Assembly: GCA_902806065.1 (NCBI GenBank)
Contig: CADCVE010000005.1
Coordinates: 1 to 53,901 of the forward strand
Origin: an uncultured Rubrobacteraceae bacterium
Lineage (GTDB): Bacteria; Actinomycetota; Rubrobacteria; Rubrobacterales; Rubrobacteraceae
Length of the DNA stretch: 53,901 nt
Direction of reading: 5' to 3'
A program made the translations under genes and the position numbers. Of this stretch, positions 1 through 8,515 are shown piece after piece (within the stretch, counting starts at the first letter, position 1; every line of letters begins with the position of its first letter). Below the pieces are notes generated by a model. That model did no database searches and was not told where the DNA came from. It saw only the letters and a list, made by a program, of their open reading frames with translations.

Positions 1-187
1 TACTCCCACTCGTAGAGAGCCTTGGCCTCGTCGAGGCCCTCGTAGCACTGAAGCCGGATGAGTTGACGGTCAAGAGCGGAGGCGAGGGCTTTGGCGAGTT
101 CGGTCTTGCCGACGCCAGCGGGACCTTCGGCGAGGATGGGCTTGTCCAGGCGCGTTGCCAGGAATACTACTGTCGCCAGCTTACGGT
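1..187. repeat. Near-identical repeat shared with 20802-20988 (two MoxR genes)
   Basis: Bases 1-187 match 20802-20988 with about five differences. Each difference I can place is a silent third-position change (for example GTA/GTG, TTC/TTT, AAG/AAA, GAA/GAG, GAC/GAT). The match stops abruptly in the codons for Arg-Lys-Leu near the N-terminus, and its left end is the window edge, so the true length is unknown. Confidence 0.93.
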
Positions 188-284
188 TGGAGACGTAGCC
201 CTGTGATGCCAAGCGAGGCTCTACCTCGTCGATACTTGCGAACGCGGCGCCGTCTGTGTTGACGCCCCCTGTATTTGTAGTCAC
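1..284 (-). CDS. MoxR-family AAA+ ATPase, N-terminal part (3' end outside window)
   Basis: MoxR ATPases are AAA+ chaperones that help mature metal- or cofactor-containing enzyme complexes. The visible 94 codons run from a GTG at 284-282, with a GGAGGT ribosome site 4 bases upstream, to the window edge. The Walker A motif GPAGVGKTE is clear, followed by the family signature IRLQCYEG. The gene continues leftwards out of the window, so sensor and lid regions are not visible. From the codon for Arg-Lys-Leu onward it is almost identical at DNA level to the MoxR gene at 20054-21046, whereas the first 34 or so residues are unrelated to that copy. Family assignment is firm; the specific client is unknown. 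Confidence 0.88.
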   Translation of the reverse strand, partial: MTTNTGGVNTDGAAFASIDEVEPRLASQGYVSNRKLATVVFLATRLDKPILAEGPAGVGKTELAKALASALDRQLIRLQCYEGLDEAKALYEWE

Positions 285-373
285 TCTACCTCCACCTATG
301 GATCCCTTATATGCTTTCTTTTATCAAATGCATTTTCTTTTATCAACTCGCTCGTGCGTGCCGCCGATGCTCG

Positions 374-406
374 AAAAAGCGGGGACATCGCCAACGATGC
401 CCCCGC
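374..406 (-). terminator. Intrinsic terminator downstream of the dipeptidase operon
   Basis: Read on the minus strand, a GC-rich stem (GCGGGG paired with CCCCGC, then CATCG with CGATG, one mismatch, 4-base CCAA-type loop) is followed directly by five T residues. It lies 33 bases past the stop of the small reading frame at 439-642, which is the natural place to end a minus-strand transcript. Confidence 0.65.
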
Positions 407-438
407 GACACGACGATTGATTCGCCGCTTTGCTACGC

Positions 439-642
439 TCAGTTTCCTCCGCCGTATCCTTCTTCTATGCGTATATCGGGACTGCAAATAGGCGCGACCG
501 GAGGATTGACCTGGGCACTGCCCTGGACGGTACGTGGGTCCGTGGCACCTTGCATACGGTACTGACCCGGCAAACTCGACATTTTCGAATGCATGCTGAA
601 ATCGTCGTAGATCATATCGAGCAGGAGCTCACAGCAAGCCAC
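439..642 (-). CDS. Possible small protein co-transcribed with the dipeptidase
   Basis: A 67-residue frame starts with GTG three bases after the dipeptidase stop codon and ends just before an intrinsic terminator. Position and terminator suggest it is transcribed. I recognise no family. It has two Cys near the N-terminus and ends in a Gly-rich tail (GYGGGN). It could equally be untranslated 3' sequence; no strong ribosome site is visible apart from GAGTAAGAG across the upstream stop. Confidence 0.3.
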   Translation of the reverse strand: MACCELLLDMIYDDFSMHSKMSSLPGQYRMQGATDPRTVQGSAQVNPPVAPICSPDIRIEEGYGGGN

Positions 643-645
643 CTC

Positions 646-1686
646 TTACTCACCCCAGGTCTTGCTCAGGACACGGATCCAATTCTCGTGAGCGAGCTTT
701 CGGAGCGCCCCGTCGTCGTAACCTCGGTCCCTGAGCGCCGACATCAGCCTCGGCAGGCCCGACACGTCACCTATCTCCCGCGAGATCAAAACCCCGTCGA
801 AGTCGGAGCCGAAGCCGACCCTGTCGATCCCGACTCGCTCTACCAGGTAGTCGATCTGCCGGACCATCACTTCCAGAGGAGTGTTTGCATCCCGGGCCGC
901 ATCCTCACGCAGGAAGTTGACCGCGAAGTTGAGGCCGACCATTCCGTCGGAGGCGGCTATGGCGTCGAGCTGCGGGTCCGTGAGGTTTCGGGTGGAGGCG
1001 CAGAGAGCGTAAGCGTTGGAGTGGCTCGCGACGAGTGGGGCATCTGAGAGAGCCGCCACATCCCAGAAGCCTTTCTCATTCAAGTGGGACACGTCGATCA
1101 TGATGCGGAGGTCGTTGCAGGCGCGAACCAACTCCCTACCGGCTTCTGTTAGCCCCGGCCCTGTATCCGGTGAGCGCTGAAAGTGCACGGCGACACCCTC
1201 GGCAAAGGCGTTCGGCCGGCCCCAGACAAGGCCCAGTGAGCGCAGCCCTGCCTGGTACAGCACGTGCAGCGCGTCGAGGTCAGTGTCGATCGCGTCGGCG
1301 CCCTCCATGTGGAGCACCGCCGCCATTACTCCCTCCTCCAGGCACCGCTGCAGCTCGGCGACGGAGCGGACGACCCGGAATTTCCCTTCCGAGCGGTCCT
1401 CGATCCTGAACAGCGTGGCAGTATCGGCCATCGTGCGGCGCAACGCGTGCGCGACATCAAGTGCGGGTGGAAGCCCCCTCGGAGTTCGTTCGGGCGTTTT
1501 AGGCGAGGGAATCCAGACGGCAAAGAAGCCGCCCCCGAAGCCCCCTTCCCGTGCCCGGGGCAGATCCAGGTGTCCCCCCTCACCGTGCTCGAAGAACGCG
1601 TCGGGTCCGCCCCCATCCGGCCCACCGAGCCTCAGCAGTACATCGTTGTGGCCATCGAACACGACCGGAAACGCATTCCGACCCAT
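646..1686 (-). CDS. Membrane dipeptidase-like metallopeptidase (M19 family)
   Basis: A 346-residue zinc hydrolase of the renal (membrane) dipeptidase family, which cleaves dipeptides including D-containing ones. The metal-site landmarks are all present: DGHND (His13, Asp15), the HMEGAD glutamate, DVSHLN and ASHSNA histidines, and the C-terminal GSDFDG. The start ATG is preceded by GAAGGGAG at good spacing. No signal peptide is seen, so it probably acts in the cytoplasm, as do other bacterial members without a leader. Length is normal for the family. Substrate is not predictable from sequence; roles in peptidoglycan peptide turnover or dipeptide catabolism are possible. Confidence 0.9.
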   Translation of the reverse strand: MGRNAFPVVFDGHNDVLLRLGGPDGGGPDAFFEHGEGGHLDLPRAREGGFGGGFFAVWIPSPKTPERTPRGLPPALDVAHALRRTMADTATLFRIEDRSEGKFRVVRSVAELQRCLEEGVMAAVLHMEGADAIDTDLDALHVLYQAGLRSLGLVWGRPNAFAEGVAVHFQRSPDTGPGLTEAGRELVRACNDLRIMIDVSHLNEKGFWDVAALSDAPLVASHSNAYALCASTRNLTDPQLDAIAASDGMVGLNFAVNFLREDAARDANTPLEVMVRQIDYLVERVGIDRVGFGSDFDGVLISREIGDVSGLPRLMSALRDRGYDDGALRKLAHENWIRVLSKTWGE

Positions 1687-1830
1687 ACGAGCATCTCCCT
1701 TCTCGACGACTTAGTATTGTAAGCCAAGTTGCCCCCTACCCGAACAGTCAACATCCTCCCGTACCCCGAGAGACGCCCAAAACCTGCTCTGGATCGAGAG
1801 GACGAAATAGACGATGCCATAATTTAGAAT

Positions 1831-3063
1831 CTACAGGCTCCAGATCTGTCGACGGGCGGCGAGCACCGCCAGCGTGATGGCAATGCAGCCACCCCCCATG
1901 ACCATGCCGGCCCACAGGGCGCCTGCCCATTCGGCGACGGCGCCGATCAGGATCGCTCCCAGCGGCATTAGTCCTCTATCCATTAGTGCGATGCTCATAA
2001 TCCGGCCCCGGAGTCGATCCGGTACTCTTGTTTGGAGGGTGACACGGCTCATCGTACGATATGTTGAGCTGGCGAGCCCCACCAGGAACATCATGACTGC
2101 CGCCGTAACGAGGGTTTGGGCGAACATAAACAGGAGAAGAAACAGGCCGAAGCCGATGGTCGAACATACCAGCCATTTTCCCGCCCCTTCCGTTTCGCTA
2201 CCCAGCGACAGCCAAACTGACCCTGCGAGAGCACCCGCCGCGGCGACCGAAAGCAGGATGCCAAGCCCTTCCGGTCCGAGTTGCAAGAGATCCTCCGCAA
2301 ACAGCGGCATCATGGCGGTGTAAGGAAACGCGAACACCATGGGCACCACGGCCAGGATCAATAGAGACTGGACGGTTGGGCTGTTCTTCACGTAAACAGC
2401 CGCCTCTTGAATATCCGCTTTTAGGCCGTTGGAAACGGCATACCTGTTGGATTTCGGGTGAACAACAAGCAGAGAAAGCAACACGGCCACGATGCTGCAC
2501 CCGCTGATCCAGAACACATCCGCGACCTCCATCACGGCCAGCAAGGCTCCGGCAATCGCCGGTCCCAGGATGCGAGAAAGGTTTCGCACGGCGCTGTCGA
2601 CCGCGACCGCGTTGGCTACCTGGATCTCCGGTACCAGATTCGGGATCAGTGAATTGCGAACCGGGATAACCACGGCCATCAAGGCCGAGCGTAGCGTTAC
2701 CACGACGGCTAACAGCCAGAACGGACTGCCCGTCCCCAACAAGTATCCGACGCAGAACGTTAATGGCATGATCCCGGCCTGCAGCAGGATCAACAGCTTT
2801 CGACGATCGCTTCGATCCGCCAGTACGCCGGCGGGGACGCTAAGCAAGAAAGCGGGAACCATCCGACAGGCGTTGATCAAGCCCAGGTACAAAGCGGAGC
2901 CGGTGAACTCGAGAACCGCCCAGTTCAAAGCGACCAGGGTCATCCACTCACCTGCCTGGCTTACCAGGTTCCCGGCCGCGAAGATCCCGAAGGACCGGGA
3001 ACGCAGGGCAAAACGCGTCGAAGAGGAACGCACCTCTACTCGTGCCCTAGCATTTAAATTCAT
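1831..3063 (-). CDS. MFS transporter, MFS_3/EntS-like exporter family
   Basis: A 410-residue, 12-helix-type major facilitator. The N-terminus shows the typical pattern of this family, with GNLVSQAGEWM and the loop motif GVLADRSDRRK between helices 2 and 3. Relatives (EntS, macrolide efflux type) export siderophores or drugs, but the substrate here is not known. The start ATG has only a weak ribosome site. It lies on the same strand as the dipeptidase, 144 bases upstream of it, so the two may or may not share a transcript. Confidence 0.85.
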   Translation of the reverse strand: MNLNARARVEVRSSSTRFALRSRSFGIFAAGNLVSQAGEWMTLVALNWAVLEFTGSALYLGLINACRMVPAFLLSVPAGVLADRSDRRKLLILLQAGIMPLTFCVGYLLGTGSPFWLLAVVVTLRSALMAVVIPVRNSLIPNLVPEIQVANAVAVDSAVRNLSRILGPAIAGALLAVMEVADVFWISGCSIVAVLLSLLVVHPKSNRYAVSNGLKADIQEAAVYVKNSPTVQSLLILAVVPMVFAFPYTAMMPLFAEDLLQLGPEGLGILLSVAAAGALAGSVWLSLGSETEGAGKWLVCSTIGFGLFLLLFMFAQTLVTAAVMMFLVGLASSTYRTMSRVTLQTRVPDRLRGRIMSIALMDRGLMPLGAILIGAVAEWAGALWAGMVMGGGCIAITLAVLAARRQIWSL

Positions 3064-3356
3064 CTAGAGGCTCGGGGACCCTCGACCAATGCAGCAAAAT
3101 TGCGCTGCTCACCGTTGTACCTCTCTCGCTGCTTGTACCATCGGGTTGAAGTGCTCCCGAGCAGGCGCATAGTGGTCACCGCTTTCGAGTCCATTGTAAT
3201 ACTGTTGGTTTTGGCGCACGAGGACATGATGATGATAGCCAATTTCGAGGTGGTCTGAGGATAGGAGCGGGGACGGTATCGAGTTGCCGGTCTTGCTGAG
3301 ACGCCCCTCCGATATACTAGAACAATCCCGTACGCACAACGGCCAACAGGAGAGAT
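3064..3356. other. Intergenic region between divergent genes
   Basis: This 293-base gap separates the MFS gene (minus) from the ferredoxin gene (plus). A TATACT box near 3314 could be the ferredoxin -10 element, but no well-spaced -35 is apparent. No convincing gene is seen. Confidence 0.4.
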
Positions 3357-3626
3357 ATGGCGAAGACCCACAAGGTAACCTTTCGGCGCCGCAGCGTAAC
3401 CATAGAGTGCGCCGAGGACGAGTACATCCTCGAAAAAGCCGAAGACGCTGGGCTCAGACTCCCCTACAACTGCCGCAGTGGCACCTGCACGACCTGTATT
3501 GTGAAGTGCCTCGAAGGCGAGATGGACCAGGATCTCGCTTTTGCACTGGACGACCTTGATCTGGAGCAAGGCTGGCGCCTCATCTGCATCGGCAGCCCGC
3601 TTTCGGACGTGGTGCTGGATAGATAG
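3357..3626 (+). CDS. 2Fe-2S plant-type ferredoxin
   Basis: An 89-residue ferredoxin. It has the YNCRSGTCTTC cluster loop (Cys-x4-Cys-x2-Cys) and the fourth cysteine in LICIGSP, matching the plant/cyanobacterial [2Fe-2S] fold. The ATG at 3357 has AGGAGAG upstream. It is monocistronic as far as can be seen; the next gene, a flavoprotein, starts 167 bases later on the same strand and might be an electron-transfer partner, but this is inference. It would carry single electrons in the cytoplasm. Confidence 0.93.
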   Translation: MAKTHKVTFRRRSVTIECAEDEYILEKAEDAGLRLPYNCRSGTCTTCIVKCLEGEMDQDLAFALDDLDLEQGWRLICIGSPLSDVVLDR

Positions 3627-3793
3627 TAGCTAGAGTGTGTAGCTGTCCCAGGGGCAAACCGGAACCTTTTGGAAGCTTGAACCAGCCTGGTTCGGGGGAG
3701 AGCCCGTATCCAGGTCATAGCTCCCTCTCGGATTGCGTATATTTCATAGGATAGGGGAAGCCGAAAGGCAAGCGACCTGGAGAGGAGAAGGTT

Positions 3794-5200
3794 TTGCCAG
3801 ACTACGATATGGTGGTCATCGGTAGCGGTTTCGCAGGATCGACAGCTACGTTGAGCTTCCTGGAGACGACGGAGAAGGCCGGCCAGGTTGGCCGTGTGGC
3901 GTTGATCGAGGCGGGAAAGAAAGGCACATGGCCGGGAGGTTCGCGCTGGACGAGGCCTTTTCTGCGACTCAATCGCGACACCACACTCTTAGGCGACCGG
4001 GCCGAAAGAGTGGAGCAGAACCTGTTGGACCTCGACTACTGGCGCAAGCTCGAGGACGAGGTGCCGAACACGGTCAAGTTCATGCAGGATCACGGCGTCA
4101 AGCTAATCCATCACGACGAGGAGAACGCCGCCCTGGACTTCGAGGAGCAGCACTTCGCCTACCCGGTAGGTGGTGGTAAGGAAATCATAGATGAGTACTT
4201 GATCCTCATCGCGAAGTACGAGACCGCCAATGTTTTCTATGATCACGAGGCGACCGAGCTGACCCTCGACGACGAGGGGCGGGTCAACGGCGTCGTCGTG
4301 AGTGAGTCTGACGGTCAACAGCGCACCGTCACGGCCGGTACGGTCGTCCTGGCCTGTGGTGGCTTCGAGGGAGATCCAGAGATGCTCAAGCAGTATACCG
4401 GCAGGGATGCGGATGACCTTCCGATCATCGTCCCCGGCATCAAGTACAACCGCGGCGCTGGCATCCGCATGGCGATGGATATCGGGGCCGGCACGGCCGG
4501 ACAGTTCGACATGGTCCACGCAGAGCTCGTCGACCCGCGAGCGAAGACGCCCCACTCGGTCATCTGGGGCCAGAACTACGGGATCGTGGTCAACGAGAAC
4601 TGCGAACGCTTCCACGACGAGGGCGAGGACTACCTCTTCGCTACCACCGAGTTGATTGCCTACGACACCTGGCGTCACCAGAACCAGAAGTCGTACTTCA
4701 TCACCGACAAGACCGTGATGGATCGCTTTGAGGGTAGTTGGGTCTACGAGACGGCCGCCCTACCGCCGGAACAGTCCGACACGATCGGTGGTCTGGCCGA
4801 GAAGCTCGGCCTCGACCCAACGAAACTCGAGGAGACCGTCAGCGAGTTCAACGCGGCCTGCGGCTCCGGCGACTGGGACCCGGTCGAGATGGACGGCAAA
4901 GAGACCTCGGGGATCACGCCGCCGAAATCGAACTGGGCAAACCCGATCGTCGAAGCGCCGTTCTCGGGGTTCCCGATGACAGCACAACTCAAGTTCACCT
5001 TTGGCGGGCTAAAGGTCGACCCGGACGGGCGTGTGCTAAACACGAACGAGGAGCCAATCCCCGGTCTCTACGCCGCCGGCGAGATCACGGGTCTCTACCA
5101 CAAGCATCCACCGGCAACGTCGGTGTTGCGGGCGAATACCTTCGGATGCATCGTCGGCACGAACGTCGCCGAATCACTCTCGGCTGCGGCGACCGGATAG
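3794..5200 (+). CDS. FAD-dependent oxidoreductase (fumarate reductase/tricarballylate dehydrogenase-like)
   Basis: A 468-residue FAD_binding_2-family flavoprotein. The N-terminal dinucleotide site GSGFAGSTA, the mid-protein ACGGFE motif and the C-terminal FAD-contact region (GLYAAGEITG) are present, as in fumarate reductase flavoproteins, TcuA and 3-ketosteroid dehydrogenases. The start is TTG at 3794 with GGAGAGGAG upstream. No heme or transmembrane parts are seen, so it is probably soluble. The substrate cannot be decided from sequence. The ferredoxin upstream could serve as its electron partner. Confidence 0.82.
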   Translation: MPDYDMVVIGSGFAGSTATLSFLETTEKAGQVGRVALIEAGKKGTWPGGSRWTRPFLRLNRDTTLLGDRAERVEQNLLDLDYWRKLEDEVPNTVKFMQDHGVKLIHHDEENAALDFEEQHFAYPVGGGKEIIDEYLILIAKYETANVFYDHEATELTLDDEGRVNGVVVSESDGQQRTVTAGTVVLACGGFEGDPEMLKQYTGRDADDLPIIVPGIKYNRGAGIRMAMDIGAGTAGQFDMVHAELVDPRAKTPHSVIWGQNYGIVVNENCERFHDEGEDYLFATTELIAYDTWRHQNQKSYFITDKTVMDRFEGSWVYETAALPPEQSDTIGGLAEKLGLDPTKLEETVSEFNAACGSGDWDPVEMDGKETSGITPPKSNWANPIVEAPFSGFPMTAQLKFTFGGLKVDPDGRVLNTNEEPIPGLYAAGEITGLYHKHPPATSVLRANTFGCIVGTNVAESLSAAATG

Positions 5201-5384
5201 AACCTGTTTCGCTCATCGCTTCCGGGGCGGGAAGGTATTCTGCCCCGGCGCCTGGACTTTGGTGCTTTACCCAACCCTTCACCGCCATCCCGCTCGGCGC
5301 AGGCCAGGAAGAACCAAGGGTGTGCTAGACGCCTTCGTGCAAAAGGGGGTAGTATTCGGAAGAGCGATCAGGAAGGGGAATGCC

Positions 5385-5570
5385 GTGGACGATCTTAACC
5401 CCATAGCCGCTAAAGGCGCGCAAAAGATAGAAGAGCAACAACGACAGTTTTACGGACCGCGTATAGAAAGACTGGTTGAGATAGGCGCGCCTCGCGAACT
5501 CGCCGAGTACCTCGTCGGCCTCGAAATAAGGGTCACCCAGCTCGAACAGGGACCACCCAGGAACCGGTAA
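5385..5570 (+). CDS. Small hypothetical protein
   Basis: A 61-residue charged, helical protein beginning at GTG 5385, preceded by GGAAGGGGA. Codon use resembles neighbouring genes, and the frame also extends upstream to GTG 5259, but the upstream part looks non-coding. I recognise no family. The repeated Glu, Gln and Arg pattern and the segment IERLVEIGAPRELAEYLVGL suggest a small helical protein. Confidence 0.5.
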   Translation: MDDLNPIAAKGAQKIEEQQRQFYGPRIERLVEIGAPRELAEYLVGLEIRVTQLEQGPPRNR

Positions 5571-5868
5571 CGGCACGCTGAACGCGCCAACCGCGCGCGC
5601 CCTTCATCCGCGCCATTGCCAGTTCCCGGTGCCCTTGCCGCAGACGTTGGGGGCAACCTCATCGCGGTCGAAGAAGGTGTAGGCGGCTTTGACAGCGTAG
5701 AGCCAGGGGACCTTGTGGCCGGGGTTTTCGGACATCACCGATGCGATAGACTACGCTCGCCGGAATCGTCCAGGGAAGCTCCGGCAAAGTGTAGCTGTGT
5801 CCACGTCAGTAGGATATTGAAGATGAAGCGCATCAATCATCGGACCACTCCAACCCATCAGCGAAGAT
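5571..5868. other. Mostly intergenic stretch with one possible small minus-strand frame
   Basis: About 300 bases between the small hypothetical gene and the ClpC-like gene. Apart from the 43-residue minus-strand frame at 5604-5735 I see no gene, and no clear promoter for the downstream AAA+ gene. Confidence 0.4.
5604..5735 (-). CDS. Possible 43-residue protein or gene remnant
   Basis: The short frame encodes a protein-like composition rich in aromatic residues (KVPWLYAVKAAYTFF, then a Cys-Gly-Lys-Gly stretch and WQW near the end). An in-frame stop lies 15 bases upstream of the GTG-ATG start, and no ribosome site is seen, so it may be the relic of a longer gene. Not recognised. Confidence 0.25.
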   Translation of the reverse strand: MSENPGHKVPWLYAVKAAYTFFDRDEVAPNVCGKGTGNWQWRG

Positions 5869-7875
5869 TTGGGTAATGACAAAATAAATATCGCCAGGGT
5901 CCGCGACGAGTCCCGGACCAGCGCGACGCCGACGGTGGACGAGTACAGCCGCGACCTGACGCGGATGGCGAAAGAAGGGAAACTCGACCCCGTCGTCGGG
6001 CGGGCCGAAGAAATCGAGACCATCATCGAGATCCTCTCCAGGAGAACCAAGAACAACCCGGTGCTCATAGGGGATCCCGGCGTCGGCAAGACGGCCATCG
6101 TCGAGGGGCTTGCTCAATGGATCGTCAACGATGAGGTCCCGGATACGCTCGCTGATAAGCGCGTCCTCGCGCTGGACCTGCCGGGAATGGTCGCGGGGAC
6201 GCAGTATCGCGGGGAGTTCGAGGCGCGCCTCAAGAAGGTCATAGAGGAGGTCCGGGAGAACCCGGATGACCAGATAATCTTCCTCGATGAGATGCATACT
6301 GTGGTTGGAGCCGGCGCGGTAGAGGGCTCGATGGATGCCTCCAACATGCTCAAGCCCGTCCTGGCATACGGTGAGATGCGTCTCGTGGGCGCAACCACGG
6401 TAGACGAATACCGCAAGAACATAGAGAAGGACGCGGCGCTGGAACGCCGCTTGCAGCCGGTCCTCATCGGCGAGCCCTCCGTAGACGAGGCTATCGAGAT
6501 CCTGCGCGGCCTCAAGAACCGCTACGAGGCGCACCACCGCGTCAAGATCACCGAAGAAGCAATCGTCGCCGCCGCTGAGCTCTCCGACCGCTACGTTACC
6601 GGCCGCTTCCTCCCGGATAAGGCTATCGACCTGATGGACCTGGCGTCGGCGAGGGTGCGCCTGCGCGCGAAGACCAAACCTGGGGGCACGAAAGCTCTGG
6701 AAGAGGAGCTGAGGAGTCTTCAGAGGGAGAGGGATCACGTGGTCGCCGCCGAGGACTTCGGGAAGACGCAGGAACCCAAAGAGAAAGTGGCCGGACTGCC
6801 CGAGCCGATCAAGGAATCCGGCGGCGATGGTCTTCCGACGGCGGTGGGGGAGGTGACGGCCGAGGACATCGCCGAGGTCGTCTCTCGGGCCACCGGCATC
6901 CCGGTAAGCCAGCTCACCAAGGAGGAGCGTGAGCGCCTGCTGCGCCTGGAAGGTCAGCTCCACGAGCGCATCGTCGGCCAGGAAGAGGCCGTCGAGGCGG
7001 TGGCCGAAGCCATAAGACGCGCCCGCGCCGGGCTCTCGGACCCGAACAGGCCCATCGGCAGCTTCCTGTTCCTCGGTCCCACCGGCGTCGGCAAGACCGA
7101 GCTTGCGCGCACCCTTGCCGACGCCCTCTTCGGTGATGAGGCGGCGATGGTCAGGATAGACATGTCGGAGTTTCAGGAGAAGCACACGGTGTCGCGGCTC
7201 GTCGGCGCGCCTCCGGGATACGTCGGCTACGAGGAGGCCGGGCAGTTGACGGAGGCCGTGAGACGCCGCCCGTATTCGGTGTTGCTGCTCGATGAGATCG
7301 AGAAGGCGCACCCGGACGTGTTCAACGTCCTGCTCCAGATCCTGGACGACGGACGGCTCACGGACGCCCAGGGAAGAACTGTGGACTTCAAGAACGCGGT
7401 GGTCATCATGACGAGCAACCTCGGGGCGGAGCGCATCAAGGTACACGCCCAGCGAAACGAGCCGTTCGAGGAGCTCAAGGAGGACATGAACCGGCTACTC
7501 AGGAACACTCTGCGGCCCGAGTTCGTGAACCGCATAGACGAGGTGATCCTGTTCCGCTCCCTGGGCAAGGATCAGATAGCGGAGATAGCGTGCCTCTTTC
7601 TCGACCACACTTCGAGACGCCTGAAAGCCCAGGGGGTCGGGATCGAGTTCACCGACGCCGCCGTGGCACTGATCGCCGAAGAAGGTTTCGATCCCGAGTT
7701 CGGCGCCCGTCCCTTGCGGCGCACCATCCAGCGCCGGGTGGATAACGTGCTCTCGCGCATGGTCCTCGATGGCTCACTCAAACGGGGCGACAAGCTGGTT
7801 GTCGATGCCGGGGAAGGCAAGCTTAGCTTCGAGATAATCCAGGGAGCGACCGGCGAGGAGAGAAAGGAAGAGTAG
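5869..7875 (+). CDS. ClpC-like AAA+ unfoldase lacking the N-terminal Clp domain
   Basis: A 668-residue Hsp100 protein with two AAA+ modules. D1 has Walker A GDPGVGKT (residues 68-75) and Walker [11 protein letters not shown]2 has GPTGVGKTE and [13 protein letters not shown], then the conserved C-terminal domain. The short middle region carries a UVR-like segment ([14 protein letters not shown]), as in ClpC. The usual ~140-residue N-domain repeats are absent: coding begins at TTG 5869, and an in-frame TGA lies 45 bases upstream. The region after SNLGAE in D2, where ClpP-dependent family members carry a (V/L/I)GF loop, lacks that tripeptide, so it may act as a disaggregase rather than feed ClpP. 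Family call is firm, role is inferred. Confidence 0.88.
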   Translation: MGNDKINIARVRDESRTSATPTVDEYSRDLTRMAKEGKLDPVVGRAEEIETIIEILSRRTKNNPVLIGDPGVGKTAIVEGLAQWIVNDEVPDTLADKRVLALDLPGMVAGTQYRGEFEARLKKVIEEVRENPDDQIIFLDEMHTVVGAGAVEGSMDASNMLKPVLAYGEMRLVGATTVDEYRKNIEKDAALERRLQPVLIGEPSVDEAIEILRGLKNRYEAHHRVKITEEAIVAAAELSDRYVTGRFLPDKAIDLMDLASARVRLRAKTKPGGTKALEEELRSLQRERDHVVAAEDFGKTQEPKEKVAGLPEPIKESGGDGLPTAVGEVTAEDIAEVVSRATGIPVSQLTKEERERLLRLEGQLHERIVGQEEAVEAVAEAIRRARAGLSDPNRPIGSFLFLGPTGVGKTELARTLADALFGDEAAMVRIDMSEFQEKHTVSRLVGAPPGYVGYEEAGQLTEAVRRRPYSVLLLDEIEKAHPDVFNVLLQILDDGRLTDAQGRTVDFKNAVVIMTSNLGAERIKVHAQRNEPFEELKEDMNRLLRNTLRPEFVNRIDEVILFRSLGKDQIAEIACLFLDHTSRRLKAQGVGIEFTDAAVALIAEEGFDPEFGARPLRRTIQRRVDNVLSRMVLDGSLKRGDKLVVDAGEGKLSFEIIQGATGEERKEE

Positions 7876-7883
7876 AGTGGCAG

Positions 7884-8084
7884 CTAGCCCTCGTTTAGAA
7901 GCGCCTCGAGATCTTCATCCAGCAAAACCAACTCCCAACTTTGCACCAGCGCCCCGTTCTCGAAAGCACCGAAGCCTTTCACCCGCATCAGCTCGGGATG
8001 GCTGGCAACGGGTTCAGCTTCCACGACGATGCCTTCGGTGAGGCGGGCGTACCTGGGGACGTTTTGTTTGAGGCGTATCTTCAT
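7884..8084 (-). CDS. Small conserved-looking hypothetical protein
   Basis: A 66-residue protein convergent with the ClpC-like gene (8-base gap). It has a lysine/arginine-rich start (MKIRLKQNVPRYARLTEG) and an acidic C-terminus, and reads like a compact beta-rich domain, possibly nucleic-acid or small-ligand binding. AGAAGAG lies upstream of the ATG. I do not recognise the family. Confidence 0.6.
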   Translation of the reverse strand: MKIRLKQNVPRYARLTEGIVVEAEPVASHPELMRVKGFGAFENGALVQSWELVLLDEDLEALLNEG

Positions 8085-8297
8085 CGCTCTTCTACTTACT
8101 ATTATGCATGTGGGTGGGAGCCGGTTTTGTCCGTTTGCTTACACTTCCGTTTTTCGCCCGCCTTGTCTGGCTGAGTACTATAGCCTCGCATAAACCGGGA
8201 GACAAAGCGTCGATACAGGGTGGTGATATCTTCCTCAACCGGGAGTCATGCTTGAGTAGTGGTACTCGAAAGGCCGATAGGAAAGGAGGCAATTCTA
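8085..8297. other. Divergent intergenic region upstream of the PQQ module
   Basis: About 210 bases between the small minus-strand gene and the leader frame at 8298. It should contain the promoter for the PQQ dehydrogenase genes, but no confident -35/-10 pair could be assigned by eye. Confidence 0.35.
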
Positions 8298-8405
8298 ATG
8301 AAACGATACGAACGAACCCTTCTCTTGGTGTTGGAAATTACAGACCGTTCGAGTCTTGACCCTCAGTATGCTTATGTGATACCTTGCAAAAGGTCGGGGA
8401 AGTAA
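8298..8405 (+). CDS. Possible 35-residue peptide with a strong ribosome site
   Basis: A short frame starting ATG 8298 is preceded by AAAGGAGG, as strong as the site in front of pqqA. It encodes a basic peptide (MKRYERTLLLV, then a Cys near the C-terminus, ending in KRSGK). It ends 110 bases before the cupredoxin-like gene in the same orientation. It could be a leader peptide controlling the operon or a small secreted or membrane peptide. No homologue is recognised. Confidence 0.45.
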   Translation: MKRYERTLLLVLEITDRSSLDPQYAYVIPCKRSGK

Positions 8406-8515
8406 ATGTTGGGGAATACTAGGGAAGGAGATCAAGCAGGCTAATTCGTTCGATTGATACCTTCCTACAGGTATGAGGCGAAGCATTGGGGAAAGCAAGG
8501 AAAGGAGGCAAGTCG

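Noticed and set aside
393-470. Small frames on both strands near 296-565
   Set aside because: No ribosome site, odd composition, and they overlap a terminator.
3677-3691. GAACCA/TGGTTC hairpin as ferredoxin terminator
   Set aside because: Only 6 base pairs and no T-run.
5833-7446. 537-residue minus-strand frame opposite the ClpC-like gene
   Set aside because: It is the mirror of a strongly conserved AAA+ gene, rich in Arg, Leu and Asp as expected for the antisense of high-GC coding DNA, with no domain.
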